Shown here one piece after another: positions 1-10,694 of a stretch of DNA of 38,677 nucleotides. Under the pieces are notes generated by a model that was given only the letters and a program-made list of their open reading frames with translations, ran no database searches and was not told the origin of the DNA. The stretch covers positions 1 through 38,677 of the forward strand of contig JACVRA010000315.1 in assembly GCA_019828545.1 (NCBI GenBank). The letters are read 5' to 3'. Each line of letters starts with the position of its first letter. The first letter of the stretch is position 1. The translations under genes were made by a program, and so were the position numbers. Source of the DNA: Paracamarosporium sp. OC-R06-R3. Its lineage: Eukaryota; Ascomycota; Dothideomycetes; Pleosporales; Didymosphaeriaceae.

Positions 1-98
1 GTTGCCAGGATCCTGCTCGTTTGAGCTCCTGACGATCATAGCCCAACTGAGCCACTGAGGCCTGATATGATCAGTGAGTCCCAAGTCTTGTTACACTT
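1..98 (-). mobile_element. End of a Gypsy LTR element (3' tail plus LTR edge), weakly mutated
   Basis: Read on the minus strand, this stretch ends in TGGCAAC, the likely first bases of an LTR. It aligns base for base with 35,388-35,485, the tail of the Gypsy element at the right end of the window. Nearly every difference is C here versus T there, or G here versus A there, with only two or three transversions. This copy therefore looks close to the unmutated state. The window starts inside the LTR, so the LTR itself is not visible, and similarity stops at about base 98 where AT-rich DNA begins. Confidence 0.7.
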
Positions 99-217
99 AA
101 TAAGTTAACTACTTAATTTATTAATATATAATAAGTACGTTGTATTAAATTTTAATAATATAAAGAGTATATTTTAGTTTAAAAATAAAATAGTTTTTTA
201 TTTTTATAGTAATCTTT
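99..217. repeat. AT-rich scrap, probably RIP-mutated repeat DNA
   Basis: This short block is dominated by TAAT/TTAA words with almost no G or C. It abuts the Gypsy tail and ends abruptly at GC-balanced sequence. No coding frame is visible. It resembles the mutated repeat DNA at the right side of the window. Confidence 0.5.
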
Positions 218-1840
218 TTCCCGGTGTCGCCGCATCCGGAAATGGAGGTATCCTAAGCAGGAAATGGAGGCTTGCTTGGCATCTCGCCGCTTTTATCTGG
301 CCCGTGCGCCGACCCCTTCACATAAAATCACGCCGCCCTCGCCGACCTACGCTTCTCCCTCCATCGTCTCTTCTCTTCCAACCCCTTCCTATCTCCTTAT
401 TGGCCGCTCGGGCTCACCCATGAGGCATTTTCCCACCCCTTGCCACGTTATGCAACCGCTGCACTGCCCAGATAGCTCCAGTTTTCCCCTTTCCGGACCG
501 ACGATGAGGGCGCTGCGGCCTCTTGAAGAGGGTTCCTATCTTCCCTTCGATGCTCCGCGAGCAGCTCTGCCCCTTTCCAGATTTTGGCTGCTCTGGCTCC
601 CTTGCCTTCGCTATGGTTGAGCAGTGTTCGTAGCACCTACTACCCTTTACTCCGACTTCGCCAACGAACGAAATGTTCCCGTTCCTTCAGTTTCCTCCTT
701 GGAGAAGCCCGTATCAGGGACCGTTAACCTTCCACGTTATCAAACATATGGATCGGCAACAGAAGTGCCTTGCACGCCTTAATGGCGTAGTAGCAAGGCG
801 GGTCAGACCCGTGCAATTTCAGCTGGACCCTCAATCATCTTACAAAATCGCAAGCCTCGGGAAGACGATTGCCCTAAATTGCCCTAGCTGCAAGCCGGGT
901 CTCACAAGAGAGTTACAGGAAGCGGGCTTAGTCAAGCTACAACCTGTTGGTTAGACATGCAGACGGTATTAGCATGTACTCGCCCAGTCTGCACTTACCA
1001 ATAATTGGCGGAGCCCAGGTCCGCATGACCGTCTGTATGCCGGCAGATTACGTTCCGGCGTTGCAGATAAAATAGGGGGAAAGGGCTAAAGCCGCCTCTC
1101 GACTCAACAGGTGCCCGTTTGGGCGCTAATTTGCCTGTAGGTTTTGGTCCACGCCACCAGTATCAAGAAATAAGCCCAAGTTTGGGTTTCGATGTCACTG
1201 ACGAGTAGGCAACCGTTGCTGGGAGACCACTGATATGCCTATATTGCGCCCCGCTCCTTCGACCGAACACGCTCGACCAATACTTTACTTGACTGCCATG
1301 CCCCAACTCCTGATTCTAGCTCTCGGCGGTGACATGTCCATTCACTCGCATGAGACATCAATTCAGGACGTCTTAGCGCCCACTTCAGCGCTGCAGTTCT
1401 ACCAGGATGCTCCGCCTCGCACGAGGCATATAACGTTGCTGTAACATCACAATGCAACCACCAAGCGGCTGATGCCTCGATCCGGCAGCTGATGGCTCGG
1501 AGATGGCCTCGGGGCGTGCCATAAGAGGTAAAAGAAGCCCATTAGGCCAAGTATCTGGCGGCACAAGGCACAGTCGGCGGGAATTGCGTATTTATGCGTC
1601 GCCCTGCACTAACCATCCTACGTAAGAGGGTGGTTAGAGATCGAAGAAGAAGCTGGCGATCGGAAGCTTCATTCAAAGTGATATGGATCCTTGGACAGCT
1701 GAAAAAGGCGCACAACCGGGTTGTAACCCGACCACAGATTGAACTAAGCCGATTCTTCATACGATAAGGCCCGCTACGACCATCTCCGCGATGGATGCGG
1801 CATCTATGCGAGCTCTTCCTTCTCAGGCGGCGGTGCCGAC
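218..1840. other. Intergenic region, no supported gene
   Basis: GC-balanced DNA with several open frames of 60-118 codons on both strands, none longer, none with recognisable motifs and none with clear splice signals. The stretch 264-636 is open on both strands, which is not evidence of coding. I see no RNA gene or repeat here. Confidence 0.5.
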
Positions 1841-1847
1841 AGCGACA

Positions 1848-1853
1848 TATAAA
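1848..1853 (+). promoter_or_regulatory. TATA-like box upstream of the Myb-like gene
   Basis: A TATAAA hexamer lies 80 bp upstream of the ATG at 1933, a plausible distance for a fungal core promoter. It is a single short motif, so it is suggestive only. Confidence 0.35.
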
Positions 1854-1932
1854 GCGACACTCCGTCTGGTGTGGAAGCTGTCTCTTTAGAACTCGCCGCG
1901 GCTGAATAAGTCACTAGATCGCTCCGCTTAAA

Positions 1933-3908
1933 ATGGCCTCCTCTTACAGCACTTTTTTATTAGCCTCTTCATTTCCTATGAAAATCGTTCAATACGTTCC
2001 CCAAGCGCCTAAGCCTAGGCCAAAGCCAAAATCAAAGGCCAAACCAACGGCTACAACGAAGACGGCAGAGCATAACCGCTCAGGAGTTAACTCCTCTAAA
2101 GATGATGGAGAGTGGTTCCATATCGGCAATTTCCCAATGCCGAATCCCAGAGCTATAGACGCTTCTAGTTCGCTAGATTATGGTATTACCCACTCGCTGA
2201 TCGTTGCAAGCCAAGGGGACCGAACTAACACGTGGGTGTAGATGCGGTCGGTGGTCTTAGTGCCGTCTCCGAATTGGAGAAGCCAGAGCATTGCCAGTCT
2301 GTCAGGGAATCGCCCGCCGGAAGACGGACGGGTAACGCCATAAGTGTTGCGAAGATGAATTCGGCTCTAGACGGGTTGTTTGATGGAAGTAGCCCAGGTA
2401 AGTGTGTGAGTGGAGTGTGGTGCTTATTTACTAATTCGCAGTAGAATTCCCTTTAATTGTAGAGAGCGACGCAGCCGGAGTGCACCACAATACAACGCAA
2501 GTCAAGTCTAACAATAGAGCGTCAGGCACCGAAGGATACCGTGCTGGACAGGGTAGCGATCTGGACGCAGCTAGCATGCATGGCCTCTCCGTGGAAGGTA
2601 TGGAGGGTGTTTTTCATGGTGAGTAGTGTTTCAGCACCGGTTAAGAAGCCTAGGTTGACATTTCCAGAGCCATCGCCGATAGAGGGCGAACTATTCTTCG
2701 AAGTCGACGTGAGGAACAGATTGCTGTTAACACGCAAACGAACACGCCGTTTATCTGGTAACACAATTATCTCTTGGGGAGAGGCTTCGGACATTACATC
2801 AGATCCAAAGCTGGAAGGCACTCACTTAGCGAAGCGGCCAAGGCTGTCCGAGGAACAGGCAGGGGGTCTCATACCCTATCGTGTACCAAAGCCTGAACCG
2901 ACGCTTTTGCTACCCCCTAGCAGCCCAAGTTCCTCTTCCATGGCCAGTAATGACAGCCAAGGTGGACCAGTTACGCCCCCGAACGATCTTGACAAAGAGG
3001 ATGATGCCTATGGCGCATATGCTGAAGGAGTAGTGGAGGAAGGGAACAGAAAAGGCAGTGGTAACCAAGCTGCAGAAACTTATGAGGACCTTAGTCAAGT
3101 CGAGAAGATGTCCAGAAGACCTTAGGTGAAACGTCTTCGACGAAGTAAACGCATCGATCGTCTAGTAAAAGAGGGGGAGCGTTGTCCAGTTACACGGAGC
3201 CAGGGATCTATGCCTACAAGGAAATTGCAAAACGCAACATTATCCCAGCTTCATCAGCTGTCCAGACCTAGAAGTTCTAGCGCGAATCGATCCTGCTCCC
3301 CCCAAACAGCCTCTCCAAGAATGAAGGCTAGACGTAGAACCAATACCCTTGGACCCAGCGCCAACATGGCTTATCAGATAACTGATCTCATGCACTGTCA
3401 TGTACCAGAAGGCTCGTCCATTTTGACGGTAATTTTGCGTAGCGAGTTGAATTTGCCTCTCAACCCGACAGTCCTAGAGCACGAGATCCTCGGTGGTAAA
3501 GGCAAAGTCATCTGCATGACCCAGCTATCGCCTGATTCGTGGATGCTACTAGGATACCGACATGACGATGATGGATTAAGTACAACTACCTGCGAAAGTC
3601 GAACACTGGATACTACGGATTGGGTGAGCAGCCCCTACAGTAATGCTGCCAGCCATTCGAACGATGAGGATGACGAGAACGATGAGTACGAGGAAGACCT
3701 GGAAAAGCCTGAAGTTTATGCTGCTAAAAGTAATATACGCTGCCGCCAACGAACGCATGAACTATGGCAAGAGTCAGACGAAGTGCGTTTACTCTCGTAT
3801 AGGGATAAAATGAATATGCAGTGGAAGGATATATGTGAACGCTTTCTAGATCGGTCGGCTGGCGCAGTAAAACTGCGCTACTACACGCTGCACAAGAAAA
3901 ATTCATAG
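1933..3908 (+). CDS. Myb/SANT-like nuclear protein, one in-frame TAG
   Basis: Proposed exons are 1933-2182, 2242-2397, 2442-2597 and 2635-3908, about 611 codons. The first intron (GTATTA, CTAAC, TAG) and second (GTAAGT, CTAAT, CAG) are convincing. The third, 2598-2634, is only 37 bp and its donor is uncertain. The protein has a basic, Pro/Lys-rich N-terminus, a low-complexity middle with Ser-rich and acidic stretches, and a C-terminal Myb/SANT-like helix-turn-helix: ELWQESDEVRLLSYRDK, then WKDICERF, then AGAVKLRYYTL. That arrangement is typical of fungal nuclear DNA-binding proteins; no specific role can be assigned. A TAG at 3123-3125 interrupts the frame, which continues intact after it. 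It is either a nonsense mutation (CAG to TAG would suffice) or part of a short unrecognised intron; a 96-bp intron from 3030 would keep frame but has a weak donor. Confidence 0.6.
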
Positions 3909-4333
3909 GGCTATTACAATGTTCTTTAATCTAGATATTCCTTACCTCTTCCCACCAACATCGCCTCATCTCTCCTGCTGTCGGGATTGTTTTAATTGTG
4001 CTTTACCACGTTATCTATCTTGTTTCGACGTTATGTAACCTTCAGCCTTTTCACCAGCATTGCCTCCACCTCCCTCACCACGCCCTCGCACACGGGATCT
4101 GGTTGTGCCGTGCCACGAGCACTTTAACATAATTGGATTCATTCGCTAGTATATGAGGATAAGGCTCATTTCAGTGCCGGTAATGACAACGTAACCCTAT
4201 GATTAGTGCTCAATATTCTTTCCGCCTAGCTCGTTACGCTCCGTCTTCCATTTCATACCCATCGACGCCGCTCTCATGGGCTGTGGTGCTGATATTCCTG
4301 AGCTTGGGCTCGGATACGTACCTAGGGCTCATT
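3909..4333. other. Convergent intergenic region, no gene seen
   Basis: Lies between the 3' end of the Myb-like gene and the 3' end of the minus-strand interferon-inducible-like gene. It is CT-rich in places (around 3,960-4,090). I see no supported frame, RNA gene or repeat. Confidence 0.5.
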
Positions 4334-5180
4334 TCATCTCGAGCGAGCTATTGCCAGGCTCCCAGGCTTATCGTCATCCTCAGGGCCCTTCCTGAACTTA
4401 TTCCAGAGTGCCTGAGCGCCCCAGCAAACCAAGCTTGTCCCACCCCAAACAGTCCCCAAAACAATAGGCAAACCGTAGCCTGCTATAGCCGCGCTCTGTA
4501 CAATAGCGAAGAGCGAGCTAGCCCCGACAAGTCCGATCTGCGCTTGGAGCGCGGCGGCGAGACTGCCTACACAGAGGTTAATAACGGGTTGTTTTGCAGT
4601 AAAGACAAGAGGGACTTCACATACCAGCTACGGGACCAGCGGCACTGAATCCGATAGCGCTAAGAACAGCAGGCGTGGCCGCGGTGAAGACGATGGGAAT
4701 AATAATGCAAGCTGCTATTAAGGCCGCCTGGCGAGGGTTTTGCTTCACCTAATCTACGTACTGCTTGAACTTGGCGACTAGCAGTTGCATAGCTGCCGTG
4801 GCATTTATCAACGCGACATCGCTGAGGCTGGTGGATTTGGGAATGTCTGCGATGAGAAGGTGGCCTTCCTTGAATCTGCGCAGTAATGAAGAGACTTCCG
4901 ACGGAGCAGGATCGCCTCGCGCTGAGACCCGCACCGATTGATCGCCATCTTGCGCAGACGGATGTGGGTCGACCTCTTGCGGTGTGGACTTGCAGAACAG
5001 CTTGACGAACGCCGTCCAGAAGGCCGGCGCTATAGTGGTTTGAAGTGGTTGATGTTGATGCTGGGGTGTTTGTGATTTGGAGTGGCGATAGTGGAGGGTA
5101 GAATTCACACTTAACACATATTTATATGTGTGATTGGCCACCAGAGACAGTGAGTGAGCAGCGGTTATCTCCGTCACCAT
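4334..5180 (-). pseudogene. Interferon-inducible 6/27-like (ISG12) membrane protein with an in-frame stop
   Basis: The C-terminal half reads as an Ifi-6-16/ISG12 domain: QNPRQAALIAACIIIPIVF, then a Gly/Ala-rich core (AIGFSAAGPVAGS, ALQAQIGLVGASSLFAIVQS, AAIAGYGLPIVLG) and a charged tail. Members are small hydrophobic membrane proteins, and fungal homologues have no settled function. An intron at 4567-4624 (GTATGT donor, TTAAC branch, GTAG acceptor) joins the two halves of the domain exactly between AGPVAG and SLAAAL. The N-terminal half, from the ATG at 5180, is not recognisable and contains the weakly helical LLRRFKEGHLLIADIPK. A TAG at 4749-4751 separates this half from the conserved domain in the same frame. 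I see no intron that would remove it, so the copy is probably inactivated, unless translation starts downstream or the stop is read through. Confidence 0.65.
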
Positions 5181-5478
5181 TCTTAACGCCTAGCGACCTC
5201 CTGCGCCTTTGTAGCGTCGTGATCAGCCCGACGTTGACAGCTCCCAGAACACTCCCGTAAAGCGCCCTTCAACCCCTATTAGCCGCTTTCAGGTATTGCA
5301 TTTAGCTAACACGTCTCTTACAGCATGAAATCCAGGTTACTACAGACATCAACATTACTTCCAAAGAATGTCTTCGGTATACTCGAGCAAATGGAGAAGT
5401 TTTATTTCGCAGGCTATCGAGCAATGAAAGGTTAGAATTGTATGGTGTGTCAGTTTCGGGGCCCCTAGAGACGCTTAC

Positions 5479-5799
5479 CTAGAGCCTTGGTGAGAGGTTC
5501 TTAATCATGCTCGTTCCCTTTTGTATTCTATTCTTCCTTGAATTTCCAAGCATTACGGTGGCGAATGTCGGAGAGAGTCTTTCGTCGCAGCTAAAATATA
5601 AGTGCTTTTCCACAACAAACACTCTGGGTAAGTGTACCTGTTGAATTTCATATTTCCAGCACTGGGTGCAGTATACCCGTCTGCATCTTGCGCACCTGTA
5701 TGTCGATATGTTCCAGGGTCTTGATGTTGGGAGTTCGCATGTTATGCATTGGGAGGTCTGCGCTATTTTACGAGCAAGGTTTAAGCAGGAGTGGTCCAT
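5479..5799 (-). CDS. Small Cys-rich hypothetical protein (weak)
   Basis: An open frame of 106 codons from the ATG at 5799. Its middle carries a run of Cys pairs (CITC, then CARC, then CTQC, with a further Cys in RRVYC), which resembles a zinc-binding module of the C-x2-C / C-x2-C type. I cannot assign it to a named finger family. A GTACAC after IQQ could be a splice donor, so the C-terminal third may be intron. Nothing in the neighbourhood clarifies its role. It could be a remnant of a larger gene. Confidence 0.3.
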   Translation of the reverse strand: MDHSCLNLARKIAQTSQCITCELPTSRPWNISTYRCARCRRVYCTQCWKYEIQQVHLPRVFVVEKHLYFSCDERLSPTFATVMLGNSRKNRIQKGTSMIKNLSPRL

Positions 5800-6550
5800 A
5801 GCATTTTTTTATTACTAGCGAAGATGAACACACACTCAAAACGCGAGCTGATGATGGTCGAGCCCCCTATATTCATGCCGACAAGCAAACTCATAATAGG
5901 GCACTAAGAAGCATCGGGTCGGGTTAAGAGACGGTACGCAGCAGTTTGCTCGGCAACCCAAGCGTCAGGAACTACAAACCAAGCTCCTTATTTGTCCAAA
6001 CGACCTCTCCCCGCTCCGTGATTCATAGTACATATGACTAGCTGCATAATGCGTCCAGGGAAAGTTGTGAGCCAGGATGTCTAGCAATACAATGCACGGC
6101 TGAACCGGTTCATCCAGGCCCAGGCTGTTGATAGTGATCGAAGATCGTGGGACATATACCCCTCACTTGTTCTTGAACTACTTCGCCGACTACGTGGCTC
6201 GCAGATGCTCGGGATCTGCGCCCCCGCCAACCTTGATCAACTCTCTAACCTGTCATGCACCTGCATGCATGGGCTAGGGAGTGAGACTCCGAGGTTCTTC
6301 CTCATTCAGGAAGTCAATCAATAAGCCACCAACTAAACTTATTTGCACAGCACCGACTCCTGTAAGCTTCAGCCGAGAAGGTCTGGCAATCAAGGTGTTT
6401 CGTGTATATATCGACCTGCAGCTTGTAATGAACTTTGTTAACTACTTGCATAAGCGCGGGGAAACAGAGAGTCGGGAAGGCGTTGTTTAAACTCGCAGAC
6501 CATGCCAAACGCGCGCTGCCTTCTCCAACAACTTATCTGATCTTAGAACA
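5800..6550. other. Intergenic region with one diverged repeat copy
   Basis: No supported gene. Stop codons are frequent in all frames, and only a short open frame overlaps on both strands near 6,281-6,508. The segment 6,039-6,130 is a diverged copy of 8,285-8,356. Confidence 0.45.
6039..6130 (+). repeat. Diverged direct repeat, copy 1
   Basis: Shares GCTG-ATAAT-CGTCCAGG, then GAGCCAGGATGTCT, then AGGCTGTTG with the segment at 8,285-8,356, in the same order and orientation, with substitutions and a few indels. The two copies are about 2.2 kb apart and flank the small genes between them. This is probably an old duplication or a relic of a dispersed repeat. Confidence 0.45.
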
Positions 6551-6967
6551 ATGTCAGAGACCTCAGCTATCACCTTAGCTATCGATGCTTTTCTTGCCAC
6601 ATCTCTACCTGCCGTTGCGGACGTAGACAATCTTGTTGATAAATTCGTTCAGCTTGTAGTAAGTAAAGCCAACCTAGCTTAAACAAACACTTATATAATA
6701 CAGTGCTATGCAGGTTCCTGCCTCGGAAACAAAATTGACACCTGTACTGTCCAATTACTTAATAAGGACAATTTTGTTCCATTGCGCAACTACCATTTTG
6801 CCCTTTTCGGTCATAACCACGCTGCCCACAATCTTCGACACCTCGAATTCCTGCGAGACCAACGTTTAATAGTGAGAGAACGTTTCACTTATTATCTAGA
6901 AAAGAATCAGGATTCAAAGAAGATAGACGCAGACGAGAGAGCAACCAAACGACGCAAGATTGGTTAG
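6551..6967 (+). CDS. Two-exon orphan protein of 123 residues
   Basis: Exon 1 is 6551-6658 and exon 2 is 6704-6967. The intron 6659-6703 has a strong GTAAGT donor and an ATACAG acceptor and is in phase 0. The first exon begins MSETSAITLAIDAFLATSLP and looks helical. The second has a CYAGSCLGNK stretch, a His-rich segment (HFALFGHNHAAHNLRHLEF) and a Lys/Arg-rich C-terminus ending in TKRRKIG, which resembles a nuclear localisation signal. Clean splicing and a consistent frame argue for a real gene. I recognise no family. The His/Cys residues could bind metal, but that is speculation. Confidence 0.5.
6725..6780. repeat. Inverted repeat inside the orphan gene's second exon
   Basis: Arms GGAAACAAAATTG (6725-6737) and CAATTTTGTTCC (6769-6780) are complementary apart from one missing base. 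They would fold into a 12-bp stem with a 31-base loop in the mRNA of the small orphan gene. Confidence 0.5.
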
Positions 6968-7513
6968 GGTCTGTGGGATCAATATTGTTGCGTAAGCTTC
7001 TTAGCATTCCGGCAAGATTCTTTGATAAAGAAGACACCGCTCTGGTTGTTGGAAGTATTTCGGGTGCCTGAAACTTATTGGCCAAACTGTGCCGGACGTA
7101 CATACATACTATGAGCAGATGCAATACAATTTTTCTGTATTTCCCATTCGAGCCATGTAAGCGTGCGCTGTGCAGGGGCATTCATTCGTGGGCGGGCCAA
7201 TTCGAGGGTGGCGCCTTAGCATGTAGCTTCCCCCCACGAATCCATCCACCCCTGTTAGGTAGGAACAACGTCCCTGGCGCGGCCCGAGCACAGTGCATGC
7301 TACGACCGATAGCGTCCGTTGAGGCGCCTCTATTATATCTACGCAGTTTCCCTATCGATACTTTGATAACAGTAAACATATAAGGCTGGCTGCCAACTGC
7401 TTAACCACCACACCTCCGCGCTTCAGTTCGCCCAATGACTATGCACTTCGTGTAGGCTACATTTTCGAGCACTCATTTCAATACGAGAAAGCTGACTGTC
7501 CAGATACACGTCT

Positions 7514-8170
7514 TTGCCGTCGCCGCTTCCGCCGCCTCCGCCGGTACCGCTGGTCCACTTCCGCCCGCTATCGCCTCCAACGCCTTCTCCGGTACCGCTC
7601 GTTAACCTACCCTCGCTGCCGCCTCCTCCGCCGCCGCCTCCGCCCGTTACCCTCCCCTGGGTGACATTGTTTGCGTGGAATGAAACATGGGAAATTCAAG
7701 AAGTAGGGAGCGGAATGATCCGCCTCGGTAACGCAATCGCCGCTGCGCTTCCCATGAAACTCAACCCTAAGGGTATCTACGACGTTGTTGATGTAGCCTG
7801 TACTGTGAGCATGATGCTTTACGAATGCCCTGAAATAAAGGCAATACCTAGGGCTATGCTGGAGGCTATAGTATATGAGCTACGCATGTGCGCGAGATCG
7901 GTGCTGGGGCATGGGAACTGCACGTCACTGGGCAGGGTTGCTGCGCTTCGGGTTACTTCGCTTTTGCTTCTAGACGTTGCTGTTAAACGAAGTGTCAGCA
8001 CAGAAAAGGCTTTCAAGATGGTTGGTGGCTTAATAACGTTCAGTGTCAAGAATGGGCAGTATGAGCTTATACTATTTAATAGGGGGAAGTATCAGGCTTG
8101 CTTCGTGGATACCCGAGAATTCAATGATGGCTCTGTCACGATAATGTCACACCCAGCCGCTTATGGATAA
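7514..8170 (+). CDS. Hypothetical protein with a proline-rich N-terminus
   Basis: An open frame of about 218 codons whose first 49 residues are proline-rich, including runs of five and nine Pro. It is followed by a folded-looking region of about 170 residues (TLFAWNETWEIQEVG, then AAALPMKLNPKGIYDVVDVA, then KNGQYELILFNRGKYQACFV). No ATG starts the frame at 7514 (the codon is TTG), so either the true start is downstream or an upstream exon is spliced in; the sequence CTGACTGTCCAG just upstream could be a branch site plus acceptor. The first in-frame ATG lies after the proline tract. I recognise no family. The proline tract may be a flexible or SH3/WW-binding linker if translated. Confidence 0.4.
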   Translation: MPSPLPPPPPVPLVHFRPLSPPTPSPVPLVNLPSLPPPPPPPPPVTLPWVTLFAWNETWEIQEVGSGMIRLGNAIAAALPMKLNPKGIYDVVDVACTVSMMLYECPEIKAIPRAMLEAIVYELRMCARSVLGHGNCTSLGRVAALRVTSLLLLDVAVKRSVSTEKAFKMVGGLITFSVKNGQYELILFNRGKYQACFVDTREFNDGSVTIMSHPAAYG

Positions 8171-8284
8171 AGGTTCATCAATGTGGGTCTGCGCGAGGCC
8201 GCTAGTTAATTGGAATGATGGGGTTAGTATATTGTATTGCCCAATCTCATCGATACTACCTGGTATCCACGAAGGCTTGGCAGA

Positions 8285-8356
8285 TAGCTGTATAATTCGT
8301 CCAGGAAGCTTATAAGCCAGAATGTCTGGCTTGGCCCAGCCAGTCCTAGGCTGTTG
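8285..8356 (+). repeat. Diverged direct repeat, copy 2
   Basis: Partner of the segment at 6,039-6,130 (see that entry). It lies about 115 bp downstream of the proline-rich orphan ORF. The remaining DNA up to the F-box gene at 8,805 shows no supported gene. Confidence 0.45.
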
Positions 8357-8804
8357 GAATTCAGAATTTAGATTTGTAGCTGCTATCAATGTCAAACTGC
8401 TGCAGCGCCTTTGTCTAAAAGCCGTGCCTTTTCTCCCTTGTAACCTCGCTTCCGTGGCTGCTGCTGATGTCGTAACCTCAGCGGTGCACCCACCCACATC
8501 GGAGATAAACGGTACGCATGGCAAGACGAAAATTGGGCAAGGGGCAGGTAATAAGGGTCCCGTACCCACTCATTCGATTTGTCACGGCGCAGCTGGGCCG
8601 CACCTGGGTGCCAGGCTAATACAAGCGTCTGCCTTCGTCGCCCACACCTATTGATCCTAAGAGTTTATTGCTACAGCGTGGTCCACATCGCCACAACCAT
8701 CATAATAGGCCCTGTTATCAAAGTGCGCCCTGGCTGGTAACTCTTTAAAATTACTTCGTTCTCCCATTGCTCCGTGCAGGCGCCTGCCAACAGATCCAGA
8801 ATTC

Positions 8805-10694
8805 ATGCACGTCACACTTGACAGGCTCCCATTTGACGTGCTGTTCTCCGTCACGTCTCATTTGGAGTTTGACGACACTGTCAACCTCGCCCGTACTTGC
8901 CGGCAGCTTCAATCACTGCACCAAGACAATGGTGTTTGTAGAAAAGCAGTCAATGTATAACAACAACATCCCAACACTTGAAATAAAAAGGCTAATTAGC
9001 GGCAGTCCCAGTTTCAATTTACGAAAGAAGCACGTTTAGCTACAGAATCGCGTATCTCGTATTGCGATGCTTTCAGCTCTATACAAGACAGACGAAATGC
9101 GTTTTGGAACGCGCACCCGTTCCCCGCTTGCGTTATTGGAAAGGCCAACGAGTTTAAATATCGGCAAGGCATGCTGTGCATACAAGAAGGGAACAGTATC
9201 CGCGTTTATAACGTGCACTCTCAAACGGAAAGCATCACGATTGATCTTACCTCGATTCTTGATACATATTCGGAGTCTTTAGCATCTTCGAGTAAGTCCA
9301 AGCTTTCTATGCTATTTTACAATGACGATATTGTCACAATCTACCGTGAAAAGAAAGGTCAGCCAGGTTACATATTTGCGATTGACACCAAGCCGGAAAC
9401 ACCTGAAACAAGTAGATTAGTTAGAACAGTACTTCTCGAGTCTACCTATAAGCTTTTTGCACGCCATACGTCACAATATCTTTACTACGGAACGTACAGC
9501 GTTATAGGAGACCAAGGCCATCACGAGTGGGAGATCCAGGGTGTTTCTTTAGATAACAGCAACCCCCTATTTCCCCGTAATAACCTGCTTCAATTACGCG
9601 GATTCTTTGGAACGGATGTTGGCTCGACAATAGCTTTTGAAATCAACAAAGATTACTTTTATGCAGTTTCAAACCAGACCTCTTTTGAAGTGGAAGAAAT
9701 TGACTGGACATCCTTCTATCATTGCATTCGCTTTCCTCTCAACAACCCCAAAGACGCATTTCTGGAATCGAACAACAAATTGTGGCGGCGACAACATAAC
9801 GAAGGCGTTATTCATGATTCATGGACAGACCTAAGCATACAATTTGACGAGAATACGGAAAGTCCTATGATCATCGAAGCTCGACGCGAATATCAAAAGA
9901 GCTGCGGCCGACAAGTTCGCACATACTATATTTCAGAATTCATATCCAGTCCTGGCTCTCCTAATACCTCCACTGAGGGATCACCAGTATTGGAAGCATC
10001 AACAGGACCGATACTGCCATTAGACGACGTTTACGTCTCAGTACTGGATTCTATGAACCATCCAAATTATGCACCTTCCGAACCTCGATATAACTGGAGC
10101 TTCCATCCCGAAGTCCCTCGGAATACCAACCTGGACCGCTCATTCATGCTCGCCAGAACGAAGCTTCGAACCTACAACTACTCCTCTGCTTCCTTCTTAG
10201 ACATGGTCGAAGATGATGGTTGTTGCAACGACCCATCTGCGTGCTGTCTAAGGCTACGTATCGGATCTCGCCGTGTTGCGCCCTCGGATTGGAAGCCACT
10301 GGAAAAAACTACGCCGCAACTACTCAGCCCCCCAGCCCTACCCAACGACGTGGCCTATCGTCATTCAACCGTCAAAATGTGGCCACCGCCGGCTTCCAGG
10401 TGTGCTTGCTCCAGGAGATTGCACAACATCCTGAACCCACCATTGCCTGGAGGTCCTGCCCATAGTCGAGCCATCACCGGCACTCTAGATGAACGCAGCC
10501 TTGTGTACATGGTCAGCCCCGGCAGGTCGTATACCCCCAGCGACGACAACGCCTTAGGCATGATTGTTATGATTAGCTTCAACCGAGGTCCGCTGCCGCC
10601 CAAGATGGATGGGGACAAGTCATACGGCGTCGAAGGGGGCGAATCGGAGTGGCACTGGGAGCCCAGGGCTTGCCGCAACGGAACCTGCCACTAA
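8805..10694 (+). CDS. F-box protein
   Basis: Exon 1 is 8805-8954 and exon 2 is 9000-10694, giving about 614 residues. The N-terminal F-box is clear: LDRLPFDVLFSVTSHL, then DDTVNLARTCRQLQSL. F-box proteins bind Skp1 and recruit substrates to SCF ubiquitin ligases; the target is unknown. The 45-bp intron 8955-8999 (GTATAA...TTAG) keeps the frame running from RKAVN into RQSQFQFTKEARL, followed by DAFSSIQDRRNAFWNAHPF, as in other fungal F-box proteins. A longer intron ending at 9045 would give the wrong frame. The rest is a long substrate-side region without visible WD or leucine-rich repeats, with a Cys cluster (CCNDPSACC) near residue 453. The start at 8805 is the ATG closest to the F-box. Confidence 0.75.

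Noticed and set aside
264..636. Overlapping open frames on both strands near the left edge
   Set aside because: Both are short, share the same DNA, lack motifs, splice signals and promoter-like sequence, and the GC-rich stretch makes chance open frames likely.
8147..8654. Open frames of 110-140 codons on both strands between the proline-rich ORF and the F-box gene
   Set aside because: They overlap antisense, include the diverged repeat at 8,285-8,356, and show no protein motif.
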